The notes beneath the pieces were generated by a model. The model searched no databases. It saw only the letters and a program-made list of their open reading frames with translations, and was not told the DNA's origin. Positions 11,936 through 21,592 of a stretch of 64,000 nt of DNA are shown here, one piece after another. The number at the start of each line of letters is the position of its first letter. Within the stretch, counting starts at the first letter, position 1. Origin of the DNA: Phaseolus vulgaris (taxonomy: Eukaryota; Streptophyta; Magnoliopsida; Fabales; Fabaceae); the NCBI RefSeq assembly GCF_000499845.2, contig NC_023758.2, forward strand, positions 20,040,034-20,104,033, given 5' to 3'. A program made the translations under genes and the position numbers.

Positions 11936-11955
11936 GACTCTGATAATTGGTAGAG
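11935..11955 (-). other. Primer binding site of the short-LTR copia element
   Basis: On the minus strand the base run after the 5' LTR reads ACCAATTATCAGAGTCC. This resembles TGGTATCAGAGC, the complement of the initiator-methionine tRNA 3' end used by most plant copia elements, with two or three changes. It lies a few bases inside the LTR end, as expected. Confidence 0.55.
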
Positions 11956-11959
11956 TTCA

Positions 11960-12068
11960 TGATAAAATTACAAATACTGAAAGATATAAAATGGAATATA
12001 ACGGTAAAATAATTTAAGGGTAATAAAATCTGAATTAATAATAATAAAATCTGAATTAATAACCAACA
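11960..12068 (-). repeat. 5' LTR of the short-LTR copia element
   Basis: Plus-strand ends are TGATAAAATTAC and AACCAACA, so the LTR is about 109 bp with TG...CA ends. It contains a duplicated AATAAAATCTGAATTAATAA segment that the 9304-9447 LTR also has, which shows the internal repeat predates insertion. Such a short LTR is unusual for a coding copia element. Confidence 0.8.
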
Positions 12069-13169
12069 TTATCTAACCCTATCATCTATATAAATGTTGT
12101 TTTTATGTTTTTGTAGTTTTAATAATGTATCTAAAAACTTTCAAAAGGTTGTTTTAATTTTTAAACTAAAAACTAAATAGGTTAATAGAGTTGATTAGCC
12201 TGTTTATTAACATGATTTTAAAAGCTTTAATTTGGTACTCTATATTTTTAAAAATTCGTTTTAGTCTTTTTAAATAAAACTTTAAATAGGTTACGACAAT
12301 TAATTCTAATAACTTGTTTAATTTTTTTTTGTTAAAATTGACCAAAATAATTTTCTTAAAAAATATAAGAGACCAGATTGAGATATTCAAATCTTAATGT
12401 ATTTAAAAATATAGACATTTAGTTATTTGGTTATAAAAATTAATAAAACAAAAGTTTTTCCTAATAAGTAAACAGTTTTAAAATATGGTTCTTTTAGAAT
12501 AATATTAGATTTTTTTAGGCTAAATGACTAATTTCAGTTCCTATATTATTAGTTAAATTTGGTTTTCATTTCACTAACATTCTTGAAGTTATTTAATGGA
12601 TGAGTGCAACATGACATTGAAGTAGCTATTCTTGTTGAAGTAATGGAATTGAAGGTTATACTTGTTGAGTGAATGCAATGGGTTAATATTTGTAGACGGT
12701 AATATATCAATGCAAAGATCGTAATAATAATGAATAATTTACTAGGTATGACAAAGTAGTCCTGTACTTGTAGGTCTACCCATTATAATTAGTATTTTTT
12801 TAACATCTCAATTCGTTTTGGCCTACCTTACTTCCCTCATCAAATTAGTGTGTTAGACGATATAGCCAATTTACTCATGAACTCCTTTTTCTTAAAAAAT
12901 AAAAATTAGAATAAAAAATAGTTTAAAAGATTCACTTTTTTATTATATTATTTGAATTATCTAATAATATTGTAATTTAAATCCCTAACACTAACAAATT
13001 AAGTTTTCATTATTAATTATAATAAAATAATTTAATATGGAAAAGTAATAATAGTTTTAATTTATCCAATTAGTGATATGGACGCCTTTTATTTTGTATC
13101 ATTTTTTTCAATATATAGAAAACTATCATGCATAGTACATTATATTTCATTTATTTTTTCTCAGTGTCA
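12069..13169. other. AT-rich intergenic DNA
   Basis: No gene is seen. Around 12523-12600 the phrase TAGGCTAAATGACTAATTTCAGTTCC resembles the worn end of a dispersed legume repeat. ORFs here are short and AT-driven. Confidence 0.4.
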
Positions 13170-13260
13170 TAACAAAAAGAAGTTGTCTTCATCGTTGGCA
13201 ACTTCTATTCAAAGTTGCCTTCAGGCTTGACAACTTTGCATAGTCACCAAATGAAAAAGT
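13170..13260. repeat. Inverted GTTGTC/TTGACAAC motif cluster, left side
   Basis: AGAAGTTGTCTTC, GTTGGCAACTTC, AAGTTGCC and CTTGACAACTTT occur within about 75 bases in alternating orientation. The same motif forms a palindrome on the other side of the PMD gene at about 17140-17180, which suggests related subterminal repeats of one element. Confidence 0.4.
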
Positions 13261-13679
13261 TTCACACATCGTTCACAACTTCTATTCAAACAACGTGCAC
13301 CTCTTTTATTTCCTCACATGCGATCCTTTTTTTTGTCATATCACATGCCTATAGTAATTGTCACTTTGCTCATATTTCTTTCCTCACATAGCTATAATAA
13401 TTCTTACTTTGTCATATGGGTACAATAATTGAATAACAATGCTCAAATATTCTTTATCACATTAAGTTTGAATTCAAACTTAATATTTATTGGTGTGGGT
13501 GGATGTTGCAATTTTAACATTCACAATTCTTATTTAAATAGACTCCTATTCCTCTCAAATATAACCACGTTGAGCTGAAATGTTTATGTGAATGTGCCAA
13601 ATTTGTTTGAAGTGCATAGGTGTGCAAATTTACCTTCAAAGGTCATTTATTTCTTTACATGATATTGTCATTTAATTTT

Positions 13680-14645
13680 ATATTAATTCTATATGAATAT
13701 TTTTTTAAGATGTTATGAATAGTTTTCTATTATATTTGTTTTAGTCTTATGAATATTTTGGTATGATATTATATATGAATATTTTTATATTATATTACTG
13801 TATATCAATATTTTTTTCAGTCTTACCAGTATTTTTACATTACATTATGTATAAATATTTTTATATTTTCTATTACTTATTTATATTCTATATTATATTA
13901 TATATAAATATTTTTTAAGATGTTATAAATATTTTTCTATTATATTTTTTTAATTTTATGAATATTTTCCTATGATATTATTATATATAAATATTTTTAT
14001 ATTATATCACTATATATTGATATTCTTTTTTATTTTGATCGTATTTTGACATTATATATATATATATATTTATTTCAGTCTTACTAGTATTTTTTTACAT
14101 TATATTATACATAAATATTTTTATATTTTTCTATTACTTATAAATATTCTATATTATATTATAAATGAATGTTTTTTAAGATGTTATAAATATTTTTTAA
14201 TTTTATGAATATTTTGTTATGATATTATACATAAATATTTTTATATTATATTATTACATATCTTTTTTTTCGGTCTTAGTTGTATTTTTACATTATATAT
14301 ATAAATAAATATTTTTATATTATACTATTATTTATGAATATTTTATATTATATTATATATGATTATTCATGTTATGAATATTTTCTATTATATTTTTTTA
14401 ATCATATGAATATTTTTCTATTTTGCTATGATATTATATATGAATTTTTTATATTATATTATTATATATTAATATTGTTTTTTTCAGTCTTACCAGTATT
14501 TTTTTTCAATTATATTATGTATAAATATTTTTATATTATATTATATATAATATTTTATTATATTATACATGAATATTTTTATATTATATTATTATTTATG
14601 AATATTTTTATATTATATAACATGAATTTTTTTATCTTATGAATA
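13680..14645. repeat. AT-rich degenerate tandem repeat
   Basis: Nearly one kilobase is made of irregular copies of a unit like ATGAATATTTTTATATTATATTATTATATAT, interrupted by four or five copies of CAGTCTTACCAGTATTTTT. Two nested periods are visible: a short unit of about 30-40 bases and a larger one of roughly 200 bases that includes the CAGTCTTA phrase. The apparent 120-residue ORF here (14280-14642, all I, Y, F, N) is a by-product of the repeat. Confidence 0.75.
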
Positions 14646-14696
14646 TTTTGGTTAATATTTTGATTATAATTTTCAGGATTTATCTTATTAGAATTT

Positions 14697-16718
14697 CATG
14701 ACATCTCATCGCCTTCCCCCAAATATGTCTCTATTGTGACTTCAAGAGAAACATGTTATTAAATATCTATGGGAATGTAATGAAAGATTGATGAGAGTTA
14801 GAAGACATCCAATCTAGGTACTAAAGCATGAAGACATACTTGACCAACGAGTCAAACAATTAATTGATCATTATGGTTTTGGACATATGTTAAAATTTAA
14901 GAACATTGACTTCAACCACCTACTGCTTACAACATTAGTGAGACTCATACCTTTCACTTTCCTCTAGGTGAAACAACTGTTACATTGGAAGATGTGGAAT
15001 TGGTATTGGGTTTACTTTTTAATGGAAAGGTTTGCATCGAGATTACTAATGGTGATTTAGTATCTTTGTTTGAGCAGTTGCTCGAATTTATACCACTCGC
15101 TAAGGGTAAAAGAAAATACAATTAATTTGTCTTGGCTTAACAACACTTTTCAGGAACTGCCACATCATGCAACCGACGATATTATTGCTCAACATGCTCG
15201 AGCCCACATATTAACACTTATTAGAAGTCTATTGATGTCTGATTCTTCAAGTAGTAAGGTACATTTAATGTATCTATTGATGTTGGTTGACTTGAACAAT
15301 GTCAAGAATTATAGTTGGGGTCAGCTGTATTGATTTCTCTGTATCGTGCACTCGATCACGGAATAAACTTTAATCAAGATAATATTGGAGGTTACATGTT
15401 GCTTTTAAAGTGTTGGGCATGAAAACGCCGAACATGCATTTCTCCACAACTTCAACCATTGATTGATGAAGAAGTTGAACAAGGCGTTGGTTTCCCACTC
15501 GAAAAAATGTATGTTATTTTTGTATTAATTTTTTAGACAAGAAAAAAAAGTTCAATTCAAGTTATCTTAGTTGTAAATTTCTTTATATTCCTTTGTTTAC
15601 GTTAGATGGTCTCGGAGGTTGCATAGGACGCACACAAGAGGAACCATTGTTCCCTAAATAATGTTTGATGACATTAAAGCTAGAGAGGTTGTAAACAATA
15701 TACAAACTAACATACCATTTTAACTGAAAATTTCATATTATTGATGTTTTAAACATTTATTTACAGTTTCTTTGTCGAGTGGATTATGTTAGGCGCTTGA
15801 TCATTATTAAGGTTTCTCCAATTGCACGGGTGGTAGTTCCTTTCATATGTTTCGCAACAATTGAATTCATCAGGTTGATAGGGTTATGTGTGGGTTTGAA
15901 TTTCAACAGAGTATTCCAAGTAACCCATTAAACCTTTATCAACTTTACAGAGAGGGTATGAGAGGATGAATTGATCGATACTGGCCACAATATCATGCTG
16001 TATGGATAGCTATGTGGAATGACCATCATAATCATCTAATAAGAGGAAATTAGTTTAACGGAAATGGCCATTTGCATGACAAGTCAACATACATGCAATG
16101 GTACATCAACCATACTTTCCGCCACATCTCGCCTATGTAGTCACCGTCAGATGATGATGTAAGTTTAATTACAAAATCATTTATTATTCTTCATATACTC
16201 ATACAAAATTAACACATATTTTCAAAACATTATGATATGCCACAAGAGACTACACAACCTCACTATCAACATCATGTTGGGTCTTCTTCTCAAGTTGAAT
16301 TGTTTGAACAATAATCTTTTCGTCTGCCAAGTGTTCACCTGACTCAGTTGTTCAAATATAGGGATCAACCTCACATGTCATTCCAATCGTCATTCCATCA
16401 ACTACTCAACATTTGCATCTCAAAAACAATATTTTATTGGTCCATCAAATCCCTTTGCAACCTCTACCATGACCCTCCATGTGCCTACAATCCAATGTCA
16501 TTCATGCAGTATTACAGACCAATAATGCCTTCACAGGTGTCCGAAAATCAGAGTGAAGACAATGAAATCGAAGACACTGATGATGACATTCCACCTCCGC
16601 CCTTCCTACCGTTCCATCCGAACAACAATCATAAGGACGACCACAAAAACAACGAAGAAGACCATCCTATGGCACAACTTCTCATAGATGACAACTTTTC
16701 ATACGTTTCTATTTTCTA
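14697..16718 (+). pseudogene. Plant mobile domain (aminotransferase-like) gene, decayed
   Basis: Scattered frames give a recognisable order: KHEDILDQRVKQLIDHYGFG (about 14827), FHFPLGETTVTLEDVELVLGL (about 14957-15017), DNIGGYMLLLKCWA (about 15380), FPLEKM (about 15495), a KVSPIARVVVPFICFATIEF-like stretch (about 15810-15870), and DRYWPQYHAVWIAMWNDH (about 15975). The HxFHxPxGExTxTLxDV motif marks the PMD family (MAIN/MAIL1 and transposon relatives), whose cellular members act in silencing and genome stability. The acidic, proline-rich C-terminus (16540-16718) is typical of transposon-borne members. Many stops and frame changes show it is dead. Confidence 0.65.
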
Positions 16719-17039
16719 ATCATGTATAAATTGTACTTATTTATCTTTTTATAAATATTGTTTAAACGCTACCTCTTTTATTTATAATTGTATCAAGCAT
16801 AAACGCTACCTCACAAACATAATTTCAATTTTTTCTAAAGCAACAAAAATATTTTTAATTTTAATAATATTTAAAAAGTACTAAATATTTTATATTTAGT
16901 GCACAACACAAAACAAAATTAAGTTTTAATTTTTTAAATATTTTTTATCTATAAAATACAAATTTTCACAGCATATTCACTTTATGTAAGTTTAAATAAT
17001 TTTTAAATTATTATATATATTTTTTATTTTAAAAATATT

Positions 17040-17185
17040 AATTATTTAAAAATAATTCAACTAAAGTTGCTTATAGAATTGACAACTTCAATTTAAATAA
17101 AATTGTAAACTCAGTGTACAATATCTTCCCAATTTATTTAAACTGAAGTTGTCAATCTGATTGACAACTTTAATTAAGAAAATGG
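17040..17185. repeat. Inverted AAGTTGTCAA motif cluster, right side
   Basis: AAGTTGC, ATTGACAACTTC, AAGTTGTCAATC and GATTGACAACTTT occur in about 130 bases; the last two form a 25-base palindrome around 17152-17176. A related cluster lies left of the PMD pseudogene. It could be a subterminal repeat or a hairpin; no protein is encoded. Confidence 0.45.
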
Positions 17186-17433
17186 TAAATTAGTGGATTT
17201 AATTGATGTAGTTTACACCATGGAACATTTTGACTAAAAAAATGCTCATTTTAGTATTTTTTTTTTGCATTTGCCCATTTGTGTATTTTGATAAATTTTC
17301 TTATCGTATTAGAAGCCCACCAAAAATCCTCCATAATGACACACAAATACTATTTGCAGCAGCATCAACTATTGTCCACTCCACCTCAGTCCTAACCTTC
17401 AATCATAGAGGAAGAGACTCAATCAGAATGTAA

Positions 17434-17442
17434 AAAGTTTTA
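17434..17442. repeat. Left target duplication of MULE copy 1
   Basis: AAAGTTTTA directly precedes the terminal repeat; AAAGTTTTC directly follows the right terminal repeat at 26600-26608. Eight of nine bases agree. Nine bases is the usual duplication length for Mutator-like elements. Confidence 0.75.
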
Positions 17443-17689
17443 GGCAATTGCTTCTTGCACCCGATCAATTGTGACTGGCACCCGACGTTTTTTTTTAAAT
17501 CCTATTATACCCTTGTGTTCTTCACTTTTGAAAATATTGAATGGTGAGGTGCAGAGTAACTTCATTTTGATTTGTTTAGGGTTTGAGCTGCAGAAGAGGT
17601 GTTTTTAGTGTGGTTATGGTCGGACATTTGTAGTGGAAGTTGTGGTTGCGAAGGTATTGAGGTAAGAACACATTGGAACTCGTTTTTTT

Positions 17690-18005
17690 GGTTTTCGTTC
17701 GAACTGATGCGGTCCCGGATATTACTGTCCGGAAGCTTGGACTTTGTATTACGGATGCAGGAGTCTGGAACTACTGTATTCACTCCGGATATTGAAATCC
17801 GTAAGCTGTTAGTAGTAATGTTTGTGCCTACTGGACGTCCATGTCCGTAACTGAAGAATGTACAACGGATACCAATATCCGGAAGTGTCTTATGCATACT
17901 GGATATTCATATCTGGAATTGTCTTAAGATTACCGAATTTTAATATCCGGAATAGTTAAATTGTTCCATTTTTGCCTTATGGATTTATTTATCCGGAAGC
18001 TAAGT
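17690..18005. repeat. Left subterminal CGGAT/ATCCG repeats of MULE copy 1
   Basis: Pairs such as CCGGATATT...GTCCGGAAG, ACGGATGCAG, CCGGATATTGAAATCCGTAAG, ACGGATACCAATATCCGGAAG and GGATATTCATATCTGGAA recur every 35-60 bases. Each unit is an imperfect palindrome with CGGAT and ATCCG arms about eight bases apart. Equivalent blocks lie at 23740-24020 and 26090-26290 and at matching places in copy 2. Confidence 0.75.
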
Positions 18006-18444
18006 GTTATTTTTGTTTTAAGCAGCCAAATGGAGACAGCAAACATATACATGGGGATTTAAGGGGAGATTGATGTGTGGGATGAATTAGATGATGTTGA
18101 TCTGGAGCAGTAAAAGGTGGTCAAAGGTGGATGGTTGAATTAATTTGTGGTTCTCACAATCATGATTTGGAAGAGAAAATGGTGGGTCATCCGTATGCTG
18201 GGAGGTTAAGTGTATAGGAAAAGGTTATGGTTGAGGATATGACTAAAACTTCAGTGAAACCAAGAAATATTTTACTAACCATGAAAGAGAGAAATGAGAA
18301 GAATGTGACTACCATAAAGCAAGTTTATAATGCAATGACTACTCACCGAAGATCACAACGAAGTCACATAACAAAAATGCAACGGATCATGTTGTTACTG
18401 GAGCGAGACAGGTACGTGCATTGGTGTAGGTGTGATGCGGTGTC

Positions 18445-18449
18445 GAATG
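18445..18449. repeat. Left target duplication (GAATG) of the nested copia element
   Basis: GAATG occurs directly before the element (18445-18449) and again directly after it (21593-21597). In MULE copy 2 the uninterrupted site reads TCGAATGTTGTGCAAG with a single GAATG (about 40497), which proves insertion and gives the ancestral empty site. Confidence 0.95.
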
Positions 18450-18653
18450 TGTTGGGTCTATTAGTGTCTAAGTTCAAGAGGGGAGGGGTGAATTGAGCTT
18501 ATAAATTTTTTGAAAATACAAACAATTTTCAGTATATCAGAGACAAATGAACAGATTGTTTTTCAAGGAAACAGATTGATTCTTCATAACAGTCTTAGCA
18601 CAATTTGAATTTGTTCAGATTAAAATTGCAATCAACAGAGAGGTGTCACAGAA
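18450..18653 (-). repeat. Truncated 3' LTR of the nested copia element
   Basis: It aligns with 20141-20345 from TGTTGGGTCTATTAG to GAGGTGTCACAGAA, differing at only a handful of positions. It then joins internal sequence (CAGCACCTTATAATATC) that matches no part of the LTR, marking the deletion junction. The LTR-end motif GAGGGGAGGGGTGAATTGAG is the C-rich LTR terminus seen on the plus strand. Confidence 0.9.
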
Positions 18654-20096
18654 CAGCACCTTATAATATCTAAGAGATAGATGTTGTTTACCCTTTTTCC
18701 AGTGAACAACACCTTACGAGAAATTTCATTTGAAATTGTACAAGTATTGGCTTCGAAATTGACCTTGTATCCCTTGTCACACAGCTGGCTAATGCTTAGA
18801 AGACTATGTTTTAGCCCTTCAACATACAGTACATTCTCAATAGTGATTGAATCTTTAGTACCAACATCTCCTCTTCCAAGGATTTTTCCTCTATTGTTGT
18901 CCCCATATGTGACATGCCCTTCAGCTTTGGGTCACATCACCAGTCATGTGCTTTGAGCAGCCACTATCCAGGTACCACTGGTTTTTCCTGCTGTTTTTTG
19001 AATCAGAGTTCAATTCTTCATTATTCACCATAAAGCACAGATTTGCTTCCTCACTTTCGGTTGAGGAGTCACTAGATGAGGATACATTATTTTCTTCCCA
19101 TGAGATGTATGCTCTTTTGCCTTTGCTTCTTTCACTCTTCTTGCTTGCTGATTTTTCTTTGTTTTGATTGTTTGGACAATCAGCCTTTATATGACTTGGT
19201 TTACCACATCCAAAACAAGAGTAATTTGAAGAATTTGAATCATTGGATTTAGAGTACCTCTTTCTTTGTTGAGTTCTGTCACGGTTTTTCTTTCTAAGAA
19301 ACCTACTGAATTTTCTGGTGAGCAGACTCACAATCTCATCATGTTCAGGATCAACTTCTTCCTCACTTGTATCATGTTCCATGGTAGTTTTCAGAGCAAT
19401 TCCTTTGGCCTTCTTCTCCACAGTTTCTTGTTCTTTCAATCTTTTCAGCTCTATTTCATGCTCTATCCGCTTTCCAAAAAGTGCAACAGTGGACATCTTG
19501 GATAAATCTCTAGATTCTGAGATTGTTGTTACCTTAGGCTGCCAGCTCCTATCAAGGCATTTTAGCACCTTTATGTTGAGCTCTTCCTTGTCAAAGACTT
19601 TACCAAGGCCAGTGAGGTGATTTACAATATGTGTAAATCGTTTTTGCTCATCTGCAATACTTTCTTCTGATTGCATTTTGAACAGCTCGTACTCCTGAAT
19701 TAGTGAGTGCTTCCTTGCCCGTTTCACATCATCAGTCCCTTCATGAGTTACCTCTAGTACCTCCCACATCTCCTTAGCTGAGTTACATTGAGAGACTCTA
19801 AAGAACTCATCCATATTCAGTGCTGAGGTGATGATATTCTTGGCTAAGGAGTCATATTGGGCCTTCTTCTTCTCGGTTTCACTCCATTCAGACCAAGGCT
19901 TCTTTATTGTTTCATCTTTGACAACCTGCATAGGTATAAAAGGTCCACTGACCACTGCATCCTAGATTCCCATGTCAATAGACTCCATAAAGATCTTCAT
20001 TCTGATTTTCCAGAAAGCATAGTTAACACCACCAAACATAGGAGGTCTATTAATAGACGCACCTTCAGCAAAAGGCATTTTAAACTCAGACATCAT
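18654..20096 (-). pseudogene. Copia gag and partial protease of the nested element
   Basis: Translation begins MMSEFKMPFAEGASINRPPM at 20096; an in-frame stop follows IDMGI near 19963. The body (19955-18921) is a UBN2-type gag: CNSAKEMWEVLEVTHEGT, a charged region, the zinc knuckle CFGCGKPSHIKADC near 19215-19174, a lysine/serine-rich linker, and WYLDSGCSKHMTGD (protease active site) near 18990-18950. After a frame break, KAEGHVTYGDNNRGKILG, ENVLYVEGLKHSLLSISQLC and CDKGYKV continue to about 18690. Then the deletion junction is reached. Gag forms the particle and the protease processes it; no polymerase remains, so it could move only with help. Confidence 0.88.
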
Positions 20097-20120
20097 GCAT
20101 ACACTTGAGCAAAATACAAG

Positions 20121-20140
20121 CCCTAGCTCTTGATACCAAT
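20121..20140 (-). other. Primer binding site of the nested copia element
   Basis: Just inside the 5' LTR the minus strand reads ATTGGTATCAAGAGCTAGGG, close to TGGTATCAGAGC, the complement of the initiator-Met tRNA 3' end. One extra A is inserted. This fixes both the LTR boundary at 20141 and the element's orientation. Confidence 0.9.
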
Positions 20141-21592
20141 TGTTTGGTCTATTAGTGTCTAAGTTCAAGAGGGGAGGGGTGAATTGAGTTTATAAAATTT
20201 TTGCAAATACAAACAATTTTCAGTATATCAGAGACAAATGAACAGATTGTTTTTCAAGGAAACAGATTGATTCTTCAGAACAGTCTTAGCACAATTTGAA
20301 TTTGTTCAGATTAAAATTGCAATCAACAGAGAGGTGTCACAGAATCAGATTGATTAGATTTTATGAGTTTGAAGAATACAGCTATGCCAAGAAATCAACC
20401 ATGTTCATCCAACACAAGGTTTTAAAGAGAATGAATCTTTCTCAGGTTTTAATGAATAGACTATTTGTTCACAGACCAATTAAAACTTCATATACAACTA
20501 CCTTGTTTGTGATTAGAGAACTTTAACAGATCAGGAAGAACAGTTTTTATTAAACCCAGAATTAACAGATTCAATTTCAAAAGAACAGATTTAGTTCTTG
20601 ACAGAATTAAGCAAAACCAGAAACGAGTGCAGGGATGAGAGGAAAAGACAAGCAAGTTTTTATACTGGTTCACTCATACAGAGCTACATCCAGTTTCGCC
20701 TTACTCCAAGGTGGAATCCACTAAAAACAGTATCAATCACTTACAAACACAACAGTTCTTGAACACTACAAGAACAATACAACCAATGCTGAAAAACCCT
20801 ATTTCAGCACACCTTGCACTCCAAGAAACCCTATCAAGGAATGACTAACACTTACACCTTTACAAACCAGAATAAAGGAAAGATAACACCTGAAAAGAAG
20901 ATGCAAGAACTCAAAACCAGTAGTTCAACTTTGCTGCAGAACTGCACCAGCACCTTCACCGAGATCAAAGTTTTCCTAGAACAAGCACACTTGAAAATCC
21001 CTTTTGGAAAACCTTTCAAAAAAACTTTTCAATCCTTCTTCTCACATAGAAAGTGTTTAATCTCTGTCAAAAACGTAATTGCTCAGCATCCTTTCATGTG
21101 AGAGAGACTTTTCTTTATATAGAAAACAGTTTCTAACTTCTTTTCAAAAAACAGTTGAAAAGCTGTTATTAAAACAACAGATTCAGTTTTAAACTGAACA
21201 AATTTATTTTATGAAAACTGCCAACTCAGCTAACTGGAATAATTGTCTGAGTTGTACCTTTGGTGCCCTAACTAACTTTGGAAAATCCTTTCAGCAAACC
21301 AAAGAATAAACTTGTTCTTTTACAGAGAAACAGATTTATTTTTGTGCAGAGTCCTGATTTTTGAAGAAACCTCTAGAAAGCTTTTGGAAAAACTTCTAAC
21401 CACTTCATGTGCTTATTCTAGGCTTGGTTAGGCATCTAAGATAGAGCATGTAGCAAAAGGCAACCTTACACAAACACAAACCTAAATACAAGATCATCTA
21501 AACCTATTACAAACATAAAAGCAAACTAGTTATTTTCTACATCCAACACACACTAAAACTAAGTAGAGAAGAAGCTTCATCCATCTTCAACA
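20141..21592 (-). repeat. 5' LTR of the nested copia element
   Basis: The LTR runs TGTTTGGTC ... CTTCAACA on the plus strand, 1452 bp, with TG...CA ends. On the minus strand a TATA-like TATATAAAGAAAAG lies near 21105-21119, close to where transcription would start. No LTR in the window matches it in full: the left partner is truncated. Its AACAGATTGATTCTT-like repeats are the counterpart of the CAATCGGTTGTTT motifs of the 2150-3526 LTR. Confidence 0.88.

Larger units (their letters stand above)
9304..12068 (-). mobile_element. Short-LTR Ty1/copia element, internally deleted
   Basis: The element reads on the minus strand: 5' LTR 11960-12068, primer site just left of it, gag, protease, integrase, linker, polypurine tract, 3' LTR 9304-9447. 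The reverse transcriptase and RNase H regions are missing, which shortens an element normally near 4.5-5 kb to about 2.77 kb. The LTRs share the same AT-rich sequence and the terminal TGTTGGTTATTAATTCAG on the minus strand. A clean five-base target duplication was not found: flanks read ATATA and TTATC. Confidence 0.85.
13170..17200 (+). mobile_element. Decayed element carrying a plant mobile domain gene (boundaries uncertain)
   Basis: A central decayed PMD-type gene (14697-16718) is flanked by clusters of AAGTTGTCAA/TTGACAACTT inverted motifs on the left (about 13180-13245) and right (about 17050-17180). The right side contains the palindrome AAGTTGTCAATCTGATTGACAACTT. PMD genes are well known passengers of plant MULEs and some gypsy elements. 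A TIR pair with target duplication could not be fixed, so the class (MULE-like) is inferred from the gene and the flanking inverted motifs. Confidence 0.45.
18450..21592 (-). mobile_element. Gag-only copia element nested in MULE copy 1
   Basis: Ends are TG...CA and the element is bounded by perfect GAATG duplications; length is 3143 bp. On the minus strand: 5' LTR 20141-21592 (1452 bp), primer site, gag with zinc knuckle, start of protease, then a junction at about 18654 into the last ~204 bp of the 3' LTR (18450-18653). Integrase, RT, RNase H and most of the 3' LTR were therefore lost in one deletion after insertion, or the element arrived deleted. The two LTR ends match over about 204 bases with few differences, so the insertion is younger than the MULE. 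Confidence 0.92.

Noticed and set aside
14280..14642. 120-residue I/Y/F/N-only ORF
   Set aside because: It is a by-product of the AT-rich tandem repeat and has no domain.
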